From assembly GCA_903813345.2 (NCBI GenBank), contig CAIIXF020000001.1:16199915-16263914 (forward strand): DNA of 64,000 bases. The letters are read 5' to 3'. The DNA comes from Owenia fusiformis. Taxonomy: Eukaryota > Annelida > Polychaeta > Sabellida > Oweniidae. Positions 30,239-45,200 of this stretch are shown here, in pieces. The notes beneath the pieces are model-generated. The model was not told where the DNA came from, ran no database searches, and saw only the letters and a list, made by a program, of their open reading frames with translations. The stretch's first letter is position 1. Each line of letters opens with the position of its first letter. The position numbers and the translations under genes were made by a program.

Positions 30239-33200
30239 ATGGAAGTTACAGAAGAACCTGAGCAATTTACTCCCACTAATGACTCAATGGAGACTTACCA
30301 AGATGATAACACACCTGGTTGGTAAGTATAGGAACACATGTACAATTCAAAAATGTGTGTGAGACCCCCTGCCCCCACATGGGGAACAATAGGAATTTGA
30401 CACACAGTATTGTCCCAGGGGGTGGGATTTCGATAAAATTTGACTCATTATGTTTTGCTTTAGAGCTTATGAAAATCTTAATAGAGATCATTCATCTCAC
30501 CTGAAATGGGGGCCATAAAACTAATTAAGATTATGACACAATGACAACTAATGGCAGCGGCAATAGAATACTATTTAGCACCTTGTAATATTTCAACATT
30601 TAGGGCAACAATTTAACTATCACAATTAGATTGTTGACTCCTCCCATCCAATGATATCAAAAATGTACAAAATGTAGCAAAATTAGAGCATATTTCTCAA
30701 AACAGGAAGATTTGAAGAGTATCAGAATAGTTGCTTGCAGGCTAGGGAATTTGCAATCTAAATTTTTGTCAAAATCCGCACCTGTTTCTGCATGGGGTCG
30801 TCTCACAAACCTTTGTGTGGTTCATATTAGAATAAAACCTATAGAGTATGTATGTATAATGTGTTCAGTCTGAGGTAAAAGCAAATATTACATCATACAT
30901 TAATTGAATTAAGAAACAGATATCAGTATAAAATTAATTTTTATTACAGGACAAAGTCTAACATTGAAGGAGATGTAAACTTTGACACCCCTGGCACAGA
31001 AGAAGGAATGTATGATGATATACCCGAGGATGCGGATGGCATATTCTCTTATGATAGTGATCCCAATGACAATTTAGCCGACAGTGGCTCAGATTGTGAA
31101 GTGTGTAACAAGTAAGTTAAGATATGTGACCATGACACATCAAATTCTTTCCATTCTATAAAGATTGGAATGGGTCATCTTACAAAATGCATGAATACAG
31201 GGTGTTCCAAAAATACCAGCACCAGTCCTATTACTTTTGGAAAACCCTGTATGTAAGCATAGGAGCCAAGGAAAGAATAAAGAGAAAATTACAAAACACG
31301 ACTGCAAGAAAAAGGAAAGAGTCAAACAATACCTCAGTATCCCAAACTATGATCTAACATGAAGAAGCAATGTCTAACACCCCTCTCGCACCAAGACATG
31401 GAATTAAGAACAAATGAAAACAATATTCACTATCATCCTAGCATTTCATCCCCTATGTGCTTTATATCTTCCCTCATCCAATATATCATCTTCATCACCA
31501 ATTAAAGAAATGTACAATCGCAATCAATTTTCAAAAAGAGGTCATCGCAGGTTGGGATTCTATACTCATTTGAATGATATTCCTCAGAGATATATTAACA
31601 GAAATCTCTCATGATAAACCCATGGTCAGCATGATCTGATAACCTCAGTCAGATATCATATGGTCCCTCCATGTGCATAACATCTATCTAATGCAGTAGT
31701 TTATCACACTATACCTCAACTTTTAATTCGTGAATATTGATTTAATGTTTCCATTTAATTTTTGTAGCAATATAGATGGCGACCATCCTAAAACTCCAGA
31801 TCAGAAATTCACACGCCAGGAACAGTTACGCATGATGCATCTCCGTAAATACCTTGATCAGCTCACGGAGAAAGTACTCAAGAAAGATTATGCGGTTCAA
31901 AAAACTAGGTATGTTATGCATGGTGTTTTTTCAGATAGATGTCTCACAATTTGATAATCCATTTGATTAATATGTAGAACCATTTTATCACAGACTTATA
32001 AAACAATTTTCCAAGGTTTGAAAATTCATTTATTGTTTGCGATTTGAAGGTGCAATAATTACACATTTCAATCTTGGTTAGATTATGATTTTATACCTCA
32101 GGACAAATGCAACATTAATTAATTCACTGTTAAATAGATGTCACTGGATTAAATGCAATGATTTACCTGTGTTCCAAATGGGCCTCGTTCCAGGCCTCAT
32201 CTAAACATTTGCTGTGCTAAAAGGGATGACTTTCGGGCCTTTTAACTGTGTTGAGTGAAATTAATTCATGTGGACAATGATATGCACATACATGTTTGGT
32301 CTACTTTACAACCCAAATCCGGAATGATGAGTAGAATTAATCTTCATTTTCATCATTACTTTTTCAAAATTCAGTCAAAGTAACATATTTTAATTATTTT
32401 ACTGAATGCATTGAAATGGTATGTAATGATCAAACTCAAAAAAGTTAGATGGCACTTCATCCAATAAATTTTTTGATTGTATGATCTGTAAAATGAAGCC
32501 CTCTGATTGGTCAGTTCTTGTGCTGTACCATTCTGTATTGCAGAGCTGTCAAGTGTCCCGCGAATGGCGGGATTTTCCCGCGAATTTGATCAAAATTTGG
32601 CTAATTCGCGTGTCCCGCAATGTCCCGCAAATGTCGGCTTTAACCTCCGCGAATTTTCAAAATTGTAACAATCCCCGAGGCTAAATAATTGTGACTATCT
32701 TGTGATATGAGAAGCTAAGTTTTTTCGCTTTTGAGGAGTAAAGTTTACCTAATATGAAAAGTGCTGCAAAACTCCTAGTGCATCGATCATCGAAGACTGC
32801 TTTTGGAAAGGGCATACATATACTGTGATTTTGATCCAAATAACACCATAGTTGGCTTATCAAGTACCTAGTATGCCCTTATTTGGTATCCAAATAAAGA
32901 GGAAGAGAGTGCATTTTCATTTTAATTACGAAAATTGGGATGTTTGTCACGAATAGTTCCAACGTTGGCCTTTTTACTACGCGTGTCACAGCGTGGCAAA
33001 GCCTTCATCTCATTGAGCAAATGTTAGCAAACGCGAGTTCCAATAAATGGACAATGATATTTCGAAAAGAAACCTGACTCTCTATAATTTGATGTAGATT
33101 AATCGAACCCCTATATGAATAGGTACATTTTAATATATAACACTATGGGGGGGAGGGGGGGGGTAAATGTTTCATAGTAGGTCACGAACGCCATAAGTGC

Positions 33201-36200
33201 AAAGTATTGTTCAGAATTTTTGAATTTCGTGTTGGATTACGTCACACCTAAAGCGTGTTTTTTGATAGTTTAATAATATTTCTATGCGTATTGTGTAGAA
33301 TTGTGTTGACGTTTACTAAAGTTAAGTGCATTATATTTGATAAATCAGTATCTGAAAGTTGATTTGAGTACTTTTACATTAAGCCCCAATCACGCAAATC
33401 CCTTGAATGTCCTGCGGCATCCCGCAAATTTAGGTGGATGTCCCGCAAAATCCCGCGAATTTAGGGCACTTTGTCTTTAAAAATCTGTCCCTCTATGAAG
33501 TCTTTGGTGGTTACCCTGTTAACTGTTCCGTAATTAGCGTGCTTGTCTTTCGAATGGTCCCGCGAAATCCCGCTAATTTGATCAAAATTTAGCGCAATCA
33601 CGCGAATCCCTTAAATGTCCCGCGAAATCCCGCGAATTTAGGTGGATGTCCCGCAAAATCCCGCAAATTCTTGGCACTGGGTCTAAAAAATCTGTCCCGC
33701 GAGAAAATCTTTGGGGGTTGACAGTACTGGTATTGCTACTGAGATTGTCCCGGTTGATCATCTCCTTCGCAATACAGAAAATATTGTTACAGAGTGGACA
33801 ATCTCAGTAGCAATACAGAGGACCACACGATAAGAACAATATTGAATGATTTGAAGTGCAATACAGGATATATTCTGTCTCGATATTTTGTGAATAATAA
33901 TCTTATCCAAATCTTATCCAAAAGGGTGACTTTCTGTATGGTTGAATGTTTACTGACAATTCAGAAATATTAAATAATACAAATATTTGCAAACATCCAT
34001 CATTTTATTATGAATACTTGCAGCACAATACATGTCTCCATCTGTTATTAATTACAATTAAATGTACCATACTTCATCACTTGGATAAATACTTGCACTG
34101 TTTATTAGGAATACATGCACTACCGTTACTATAATCAGTATATACCCACATGTGCAGTGGGAATCTATAAGCTCAGAGCAATGTTAGTCTGCTGTCTCAT
34201 ATTATAATACACCAACATCGTCATGATTATTATATTGATAAAGCAATGCTAGAAATTGATTCCTTTACAACATTGTAAATCATTGGCCATGTTAATATGT
34301 ATTGATTAACACTAAACATTGAATACTCATTCTCATCAACACATGTTGTATGCACTACAAACTACTTAGACCATCTTACATAATAATAAGGCATATACTT
34401 AACATAAAATACACGCAGTGTTCCTTAAAAATAATTTGACTTTAGTTTTGCATGTACATTGTAGTCTGCAGTATTGAGAAAACCTTTACATTTTTTCAGA
34501 TCTGAGTTAAAAAATCAATTTTTACTTTCATTTTCATCAGAGCATCTGTAAATTGAACACTGTATGCAAAGCATTTTAAATGCAAATCAGCTATGCTCAA
34601 AATGATCATAATTGGACGAACAAAAATCAGCTAAAAAAGCTTGGAGCATTTTGCTAATGCACATGTATTCATCTTGCTCTGATGTGCATTTGCATAAGGT
34701 ATATGTTTCTTGTACATGCATTATATACGGTATGTTGTTTCTTGACTTCCTGCACTCATTTTGGAGTTTAGTATTTTAGCTTACTTATTGAATCATTCTC
34801 CTCTTATACTGAACCTGTTCAACTAAAGATTAAAAAAAATCGAAATAGAATTTTCTAGAATAATTTGGCGCAATATAGAAGTTCACACTTTTATAATGTC
34901 TAATCCATTACCATTTATCTGACATTATATTAGCATGGTGATAGAAATTGAAGATAATCTCTAGTTTAAAATATTTTACATCAAAATCATGTTTCATAAT
35001 AGTTGCCATAAGTAGGCAGTATTGTTCACTTCAGAGAGGGTGATTTTCTGAATGCTCTTCACTATTAATAGTTAATTATTAGTAGTTTTATTTGCCAATA
35101 ACTAGATAATAAATCTCGGTGCATCACTTCTGTCCGGTATCACCTTCATATAGGCACTGTTAATAAAATCTCACTATTGTTACATGTATTTATAAGCTTT
35201 TATGCAATGATTCCCAGAATCTGCAACAATGGTATGATTAGGTGGCGCTATTGCCAGTCCCCTGGGCCACATCATACGTTCACTTGTGCTCTCTAACTGT
35301 CCTACAAAGGTCCCTTCCATTGTGAACACCTTAACACTTGAGTCAGACCAATCACACACCAAGACATGGCCGTGAGGGTCAGCAGCGACTCCATTAGGAC
35401 TCTTCAGCTGGAACTTATCATTGCCATTAAACTGGTTTAAAAATGTGCCATCTTTGGTTAAAACTTGTATTCGGTGGTTATCAGAATCTGAGACTATAAT
35501 CTCATCATTGGGGCCTACACACACTGCCTTTGGGAGCCTGAATTGTCCTGGGATTGACCCACCTCCTGTTTTACCTATAGTCTTCAGCACAGATCCTTTC
35601 CTCGTAAGGATGAAGATTTTGTGTTGGGCAAGGTCTGATGCAATGATATGTTGCAAGCTGTTGATAGCAACACCATGGACTTGTTTTAAGGATTTACTAC
35701 TCACTTGCTGTAGGAGATGCCCCTGTGGCCCATAGAATGTTATTGTGTTGCATGATTTCAAGTTCCACATGTTCTGCTTGTATACATAGATGGCCTTGTT
35801 GCATACTAGTTCATTAAGGCCAGTTGCAACTAAGGCACTTGCAGTAATCATTTCTGTTTGGCTTATTCGCTTACCTATTGGAAATGAGTGGAGGTAATCT
35901 CCGGATGCTCCAAACCACTGCACAGTATGATTTCCAAAATCTGCAACAAATATGTCGCCGTTTTTGCCTACAGCAACTGCTGCAGGGCCATCAAACTTCT
36001 TTGGCCCAATCCCCTGTTCTCCTACTTTCAACAGTGGATTATTTGGCTTCACTGTAAATGGGTTTTCAATCCGACTTGTGGTCTTCCCTTTGAAGTCTAT
36101 GAACAGTTTATGTTTGCCACTCTTCATTGGCCTAAAGTGAAGATAGTATGCATCGTTACCTTCAGTGACTCTACTCTTGACATGTTCACCATTGGAATCC

Positions 36201-39200
36201 TTTATCATAACATTGATCTTTGCACCTTCTGGTAGGACCAGCTTGATGGAAGTAGCAAGGCAGGCTGTGGGGGGTTTGGCCTGGATTGCCACAAACCTTC
36301 CCAGGTCTTTTACAGTAGTATCAAATAGCTCCTTACTAGTGGAAGCATCGAGTTGTAGAGAGTGTTTAGAATGCTGCCTCCTAGCAGCCTTACGTAATGC
36401 ATCGGTCATATCATTTAGTGCGAGAGCATTGCTGGTTGTGTTAGATAAGATCTCATCTAAGATATTGTTCTGTAGTGCTGTGTTGGAGTTCTTCATTGCA
36501 ATGTTAACATGGGTCGATAACTCCTTTATTTGGTTGAGATCACTCTGTACTGCCTCAGATTGACTCCCATATACTGCTTTGATTTTATCCTTAATTATCT
36601 GACGTTGATTTTGGAGCTTTTGTTCAAATTCATCAAACAGGTCATTAATGCTTTGTGTCATTGACAGTTCAGTTGTAGCCATGTTGCTTAGCTCATTGCG
36701 TAGGCTAGTTATAGTATCATCAGCATCTACAACAACCTGCGAGGCTTGCCCTATCTGTTCCTGAAGGGTATGTTTGTTGTCAATAAGAGCTTGTTTTGTT
36801 TCAATAATCACATGTCCCTGTGTCTCATTATGTGCTCTTGCTGTGCAGTCTCTGCACACTGTCTCATTGCATGTCTTACAGAATAACACCAGTCGTCTAT
36901 CTGGGTGGACCTTGCAGTAATCTCCACCACCTTTCTTCTGTCTCTGTAAAGACTTTATATACACAATATAATAGTTTGTTTGTAATTCATCAATGCCTCT
37001 CTCTCCCATGACAATCTTCTTACGACATGATGGGCAGTGGATAAAGTTCTTCGTGCCCAGTAGTCGTACAAGGCATGTCTTGCAATAGCTGTGGCCATGT
37101 TGGCATGGGAGGAGCTTAGGCTGGTGCTCTCTGTCATCGTAGTCATGCATACATATCGAACAGGAGCTGAAGCTACCTCCTTCCTCTGCAACATCGGGGG
37201 AAAGTCTGCTCATTTCGTCACATCAGATCTTGACCTAGAAATACATATAATCATAAAATTACAATTTGGTAGAATATTTCTGTATGTCATTAAATCTATA
37301 TCAAAAAGTCAGTTGTTATCAATATGCTGATAAAGAAGATTATGTACATATTAGCATTTTCTAAAGATATTATTTTTATCCATCCTTCATCTGTGTGCTA
37401 TATGCTTGTTGAGTGTATACTCCATACCTTGCAGTGATAGACTGCTTCAACAACAAACTCAATATTATCATTTATATATACTGCAGATGGATATAACATT
37501 AATAGCTGATGGCTTCTACTGTCTCATTATTTAGACATGATCCAGTGCTGCCTGTATTAATAATTGTGTGGTTTCATATTGTGTATGAGACTATTTAATA
37601 CCTGTATGATTAATCTTGATTTTATGTGTCTATGTTCTCATATGTCATTCCTAGCTTCTAGGTTTACTTTTATACTCTGAATACATAGTATCACAGTCTA
37701 CACCCACTAGAAAGAATCACGATTATTTGATCAGTTTTTTCATCTATAGACTCTTGTTTACAAAGACTCTTTTATTTTTGACAAATATGTGTACAGTAAC
37801 TCAATTCAGTAAAAAATTAGAAAGATATGTTGTATTGAGATATGGCACAGCGACCTTATGGGGTATGGTTTTATTCAGTTTTATTCTTAGAGCAAGTTTA
37901 CCATTCATGAAAGTTTGATTAGAAAAAGTTTAAGTTTATTTGCATTTTACGAGGATACCAGTGCAAATTATTCTTAATATTGTTGAATATAGTGCCGGAT
38001 AATTGGGTGATCAGATGCCTCACTGATTTTGGTTTTCTATCAAATACCTCTCATTCATTATATAAATTGCAATAATGAGGCAGGCAAGCAGAACTGTCAC
38101 ATGTAATATACTTCTCAAGCTGCATAATCCATTGTTAATGGTTATCAGAATTCTAGTCTTGATGGGGCTATGTAATGAAGGTGCACTCTAGTTTATCATG
38201 TCCTCTTTGAGAAGGTTGCACTATTCCTTATAATTAGAAATGATTCACCAACCTTTACTGAAATTTTTAAAGAAATGTCAAATGTTGCATTCATCAAAAT
38301 TATAAGGTTTTAAAGGGATCTTGCTTAGGCTGTTTAAAAAGATTGAATCAAATTTAGTTGTTCTAGACAAATGACAACTTTATATTCTCTCATCAAATGG
38401 AATTCAAGGGTATCATTGCTGTTAGTGTATTTGTTATTAAAGTCATACTTTGACGCAATATTGTTGTCTGCTATCATATACCATTTATCATTCATGTCAT
38501 GTTGATATCACTAGCCATTGTTTTTCCATAATAGGTAGTCAGCTTATACATCACACATCAATTTAGAAGACCTGCTTGATCAATTAATTATTGAAGGGGG
38601 ATATTTGCCATCGCTTACCATCAATAAAATATATAGTCCCATAACAATAGCACTGCAGATCTGTGTTTTTGCAATGTACAGTTCGGATCAAAATGGTGAG
38701 TTCTCACACATCCCGTTGCACTTAAGACATACATATTATACCTGTCCAGTGTATGAATGTTTTCAAGTACATGCACTGCATGATCATAATTTGGTTCATA
38801 TTTATCCTTTTGTTAAGATCCTGGAACCCACAAAAGGACCCAGTGGCCTCATTAATATTTTGGCAACATTTAGATCTCAACTATATAATGAATTAATTTC
38901 AAAGGATTTTGGGGTTTGTTATGATCTGTTATGACAGGTAAAATACTTTAAATCAGGATGTCTTTATAATACTGAACATAACTCCACTTCATTTTTCGTC
39001 TACATGCAGAGCTAGATAACCCATGAATATTTTCTCAACTGAATTCAAACTATTCATTAACACATTGATAATTTTCATAGTGTATAACAATTTATGTGAA
39101 CTCATATTTTCATGGTCTTTCATTTTTGGGATAGAATTTTGTGTAAATGCTTTACGGAATCTATTTCTAAATCAACTTACCACCTTGAATATAATCCTGA

Positions 39201-42200
39201 TTCATCTGTCACAAGTAAATCTCAACATACTCAAATGATTATAAAAACCACAAACCTATCAAATGAAATACCTTTTTTTCCTGCTGTTATAGCCTAATGA
39301 TCTTATTTGTATCTAAGCTCTGTGTATGTGTACATCCATATGAATTTGAAAACTGAATTTGGTTATAAGTGCTTTATCCTTATTCGTGTTCTCATTTGTA
39401 TTGACAAAAAAATACCCTAACCTTTTAACCTGGTTTTATAGGTAAATGCGTCCTTATGTGTTTATGTTTTAAGCCTCAGCCAATAGGTAACATTCTATTT
39501 GAATTAGTAATAGTTGTATGTTCATTTACATAGGATTTCTTTTATTCAGCATACCTGCTTCCTTTGTATACCAACAAGTACAATTTTGGATTTAAAGATT
39601 AGTAGGTTTCATTCCCTAACACTTGATTTAAGACCAAGCTATATACACATAGACTAATCTGTAATTACAGTTTTCTATACAATTTGACTAGAAACCTTAC
39701 TAATCCATATATCACTGTACTCCTCAAGGGCATACTTACTTTAAATCAATATATGATCTAATTCCCAGGTCTAATTCATTAAACAAATGGATTTGTAAAT
39801 GTTCTGTAACGGAACAAGATTTATTTTTGGATTAAACATTAGACATGTTCGAGAGAAGCAAATTGCAAACCAAGCACCTGCCATAATGGTAGTGGGTGAT
39901 ATTGGTAGAGAGACTATTGACTCATATATGTCTTAAATTGTAGCATAATTTCTGGTTGTCCAAATGAATTCATATTTGAGTGGAGCAGCTGGGAAGATAA
40001 GTGGGTGGAAATCTAGGTCATTCCAACACCATCAAATAAATAAGAAAATGTCCATTGTCCAGTTTATGGATGAAAATCTAGGTCACTGGAACCTTTTATC
40101 ACTGATATTATGACCATTTTTAAATTTTATTTCAAACTGATATTTTTACAAAATCAGTGCAACCTCAGCTTACACTTAACATAGACATAAGTATTCTTTT
40201 ATGAATTTGATTATTTGAAATAATATATGTAACATGCTTTTAACGAAACTGATTCATACATTTGTGGTTAACCATCATACCTAATGCATGTGTTGATTGG
40301 AGGTATTAAAGGAGTCAGTGAGGCGTGACCAATAAAGATACAAGTAAAATGACCTGGGGTAGATAAGTAATGATCATATTACTTAAAGTGTAACCATATT
40401 ACCATGTGCATTTCTCATAATAATATGCTGCGAGTCATACTTACCAGTTATATGTGCCAATATATCTCTTATCTCTGTATTCATCTGATTTATATAATTA
40501 GACAAAGGCTGCCCATTGGCATTGGTTTAATTATCAAGGGACCAAGCCTGGTCCATAATTTACCTGCTTTGAATAATTCCAAACTAAAATGCCAATTAAT
40601 CAGATTGGAACAATTTTCAGCTGCAACGAGACCAAAGTAAACTGGAGAGAAACTAACTAAAGAAGGAAACTCAAGAATATGTTACATGTCAGATATCTTA
40701 AACATTTTTCTTCTCTGACATGTTTTACAGCCTTGTTCAAGTTCATGATTTTTAGGACGATTATTTTTGTGCATATTTAAAAAACAGTCATGAACCTGCT
40801 CAGCCCTCGGGTCACTGTTCTATAATAATTGACACGTCAACTCTGGAACTAACTTAAACATTTATAACTCTTTCAAAAATAAAATGTATTTCCTATGCCT
40901 GCAACTGAATATTTTTACTTGAACCTCCAGCTAATAAGTTCCAATGATCATTAATGTCTATTACTTTGGACCATAAAAAAGAACAAAGGAATTCATTGAC
41001 TTAATTGTGGCTATTGTTTTAGTGTTTCCATTTTGTGTCCCTATTGCTACTCTTTTACATGTACAAATTGTATATGTATTAATTGTCTTTTTAAGAATTG
41101 GATTCTGTATCAAACCCTCAGTCTTGTTAAACATTTTCCTCCATACAAATAATGTCTCATTGTGATATTCGCTGAATAAATTGTGACATGGTTCAATAGA
41201 CTCACTAGAACCTACAGTAGCTTAGATGTATCATACAGGAGTAGATGATTAAGTTGAGGTAACTGAAGTTGTTGGTTGTCCTCCAGGATGAAGAAGAGAT
41301 CCTTAGTTGTCCCATACAGGCTCTAATAGAATGGAATATACAACAGAACCATCAAGTACAGAAAGAATATCTAGTACCATTGTACCATGTCCCTTAACTT
41401 GTTCTTCTCTCGTCAATTATTTATGCGCATTAGGTAATCTTACTGGTCAAGAACAAGGTAATGGGGTTTTACGACGAATAGTTGTTGTCAATTTTTAATA
41501 TTTTTAGTTTTCATCAAATTAAACCAATTACCCAAATGCGAGTAGGCAGTTACCAGTTTCACCACCAGGTGGCTGATTCGGGTCAATTAACATGGCAGGT
41601 ATATAAGAAAGTTCCCTTAAACTTGAATATTATCAATGTAAGTGGCTCAATTTTCATATAACCCTTATGTGTCTAATACTTATACTACTGAAAATATGTC
41701 CAGTAAAGCAAAATATTATCTGTCCACTAATTTTTAATGACGTAAATCAAGATTATTTCTACTCGCATGTGGGTTATTGGCAATGTTCAGCAAATATGTT
41801 TGAATTAATAGTAGAAGCAAATTGTGTTTTACAGCATGCATTCATACATTTGTGAAGGTCAATGAAAAGATAAATGTTACAAATGAATAATAGAGAAGTT
41901 GGGGCATCAACTGTTTTATGGATGTTATATGTTGAGAAATAAATACTTTGTGAAATAATTAATTTAATTATACATAATGATTATGAATACATCTGCTCAT
42001 GAAATATGCCTGGTTTATTATATGTTATACATTGTAATTGTAATACATATATATTATAAGACCAGTATATTGTACACACAATATATTATCACCTTTGAGT
42101 GAAGGGGAAGTAAAAAATCAATAGATAGTATTTGGTTTCATCAAAATTAATTGGAAGAATCCAGGGATGTCCCTTACAGTTATTGAGTTATCAATTGTAT

Positions 42201-45200
42201 GGTTTTGTCTTTCCGTTTCATAAGCAATTTCAAAAAATTCCAGGGGGATTCACATTTGAAAAGTCCTCAGAATGATCAGAAACTGCATGATGAAAGAGGG
42301 GGGGAAGGGGGGTCAAAGACTCCAATCCCACCTTGGCGAGGGGCCTGGTTACACAAACATGATGTATTGTCAATAAAAGCAGATGAAATCATCAATACAA
42401 TTATTGAAACTAGACTTACTCAATTCAATTATACAAGAAAGATGATTTATAGAGATGAAACTCCTAAAAAGTGACAATGGAAGTAGGGTACCCCCATGAA
42501 CAACTTTGGGAGCCTCAGACATGACATTATGATAGAATATCCCATGGTGGCAGCTGTTTCCTTACTTAAATGATACACAAATTGCTATCAGACACTCTAT
42601 CTAGTGATAGTGCATTTAATTTACAGATGACCTTCAAATTTTAATTAATGGCCAAAAATGAAGTCAAGTTAAAATTTCTTTGTTTGAGTGCACTAGAGGA
42701 ATGAGATGCACATTGTTGTATTTAATTTTATAGCTACAAAAATGTCTTGGCCTAGCTCCACATATATTTTAAAGCATTTTATAATTTAGTTAAATACAGT
42801 ATATACTTTGATTTTGACTCATTCTTTGTTATGACTTAAGGCAAAGTTTAGTCCATATATTTAACATGTCACCCCAATAAAGACGTTTCAGTGTCAAACA
42901 CAGAGTACTCATTGTGTCCTTAAAATTCATTTAGATAGTGTCATCTCAGTCTGATATTTCCATGTTATCTGCATTCTAGGATGAAGAAAGGTTTTATCCT
43001 AGTTTGCAATGAGACTCCCAAACAAAGGCATTTTGGGATGCCAGGCATTGAAAGGAAAAATTGATTTTTATGACAGATAGATATTTAGGTATTAATTTCA
43101 AAATTTGAATATGTGAAAATGTTTGAATTTTGTTTCACAACAACCATACTCTTTTCCTTTAATTTTTCAACTGTTTCTTTTTCCTTTTTGGCACTTGCAT
43201 AACATGCTTACTTACATTTACATGTACATTGTATATCATTAAAACCTTATTAAAAAGGTTACATAAGAATGTTCACAGCAATATAATTGTTCCACTATCT
43301 CCCGAAACAGACAAATAGGTACATTTTCTTTCATTTGCATGGCAGAGTTGTGTATCCCTCATACTAAATTAGAACTACAGTAGTTGATATGTAGGGGTAG
43401 AGCCTATATAACACTGAAAGAGTCAACAACTTTATGAATTGCCTGACCATGAATTTATGTGTGTAGACATGCATTTTGTTGCCAAAATATAAATATAGGT
43501 ATGATATATATGTCTGATGTGATGAGTAATACTCCAGCCTGATAAACCATTGAAAACATTATAACAATATCATGTATGCTAATATTATATTCCACAACAA
43601 AGCAACCAGTATCACATGTTGACATTATTAATACAGTACACTGATAATTATGTTTTATGATAGACAATGAATGTGCCTGTGTTAATAAAAAACATGGAAC
43701 AAGATATTAACGATCTACAATGCCTTCTACAATGCTTCAATGGACAAATAATACAATAGTTTACCTTGATACTTCAGACGTTGATCCAATCAGCTCTATT
43801 GACTCCTTGCTTTAGTTCCTGATCTGTTTTCCTTGCTATGTCCATAAATATGTATGCGATTCACCTGTACATGCGTGTTATTGCAAATATCTAAGGTACT
43901 GTCTCTGCAGTGTGCATGTATGTGTGACTCTCAGCAGTGTATTAATACAACCAGCCGTCCTGATTCTCATATACACATACTCATTGTATCTGATATAATA
44001 TATTGTAAAATTATATTGATTGCTGGTTGGCTGCCTGTATGTGTTACATTAAAAAATAAACAGCTGCTAAATATAGTCACTGATGATATTGCACATATTT
44101 ATGTCAAATGGTATGTTCATCACTAAATTAATTTAGTGTTTGGTTTGTCAAAATGAAAGCATCAAATTAAACATATATAGTAATAAGGGAGTAGGTTTAG
44201 ATAGAAGGGTCGATATGATATGTATGTCATCACATAAAAGATGAGAGAGGTATAGTTTTGAACAGTAGTATTGGGTTTCACTTGATATTTTTAAATAAGG
44301 ATAATTAGGATATTATCAATAAGTATAATTGACTGTAATTTAGTAATGCATTTAAAAAATACATATGAAGAAATGTAAAACTCAAATTGAAACACATAAC
44401 ATTAAAAATAATGTTAAAATTTTTTGATGTCCACTAGATAATTACTGCATTCTTTTAAAATTGTCCTTTATATGTAATCAGGGGGATTGTGGTGTCAGGC
44501 ATTTCTGTGAGAGACTGCATTTAGTAACCTAAATGGCCAAGAAATGAACATTCATGTTCACCTAAAAATGAAGCCTTGGTTTTTTGTTCCAACTCATCTT
44601 TACTTCAATTCTCTCTTGCCCTTACATTGGTTTGCAGGTTTTCTGTATAAATGTTCTAATAATTTCAGAGATGAGCTGAAGAAATGTCGAGAAAGGATCC
44701 AAGAGCTGGAGGAGGAGAGAGACACTGTCTTTCAGGACATGCAGAATTCTGAATCTGAGGAAAACACGTAAGTCAACCTCATCACATCCCCGAATCAATA
44801 GAAATTATTTTATGATCATTGATTAAATTGATATTTATGAGTCTGTTAGGTTTTATCACTTTTATTGTTGGGTGCTGTGTTGGGAGTACAGTGAAACCAA
44901 TTGATGTAAACATTCTTTGTTGTTATGTAATTGTCTATTTGTTCCACTTTATCACTCAAGGTAGTTCCTCACTTCCAGAATTTTTTAAAAACAATCACTT
45001 AAACATGATTCTAATGAACTATGCATTCTACCATAAGATGTAAGTAATCCACATAAATTTTGAAAATTATTACCAATTTCATATTGGTTACATACATGAA
45101 AATTGTTGTGATGTGAATTTACCTTCAATGAGTTTAGCATATTAAAAATTGTCCACAATTGTAAGTTTTATTGTACATTGGGTGTTGCTACATACTTACA

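Noticed and set aside
38605-38934. 109-codon + strand ORF in the CFAP74 intron
   Set aside because: No domain, no codon bias or splice context, AT-rich. Probably chance.
42199-42474. 91-codon ORF with a Gly/Pro-rich centre
   Set aside because: The Gly/Pro stretch comes from a short G-rich tract; no supporting features.
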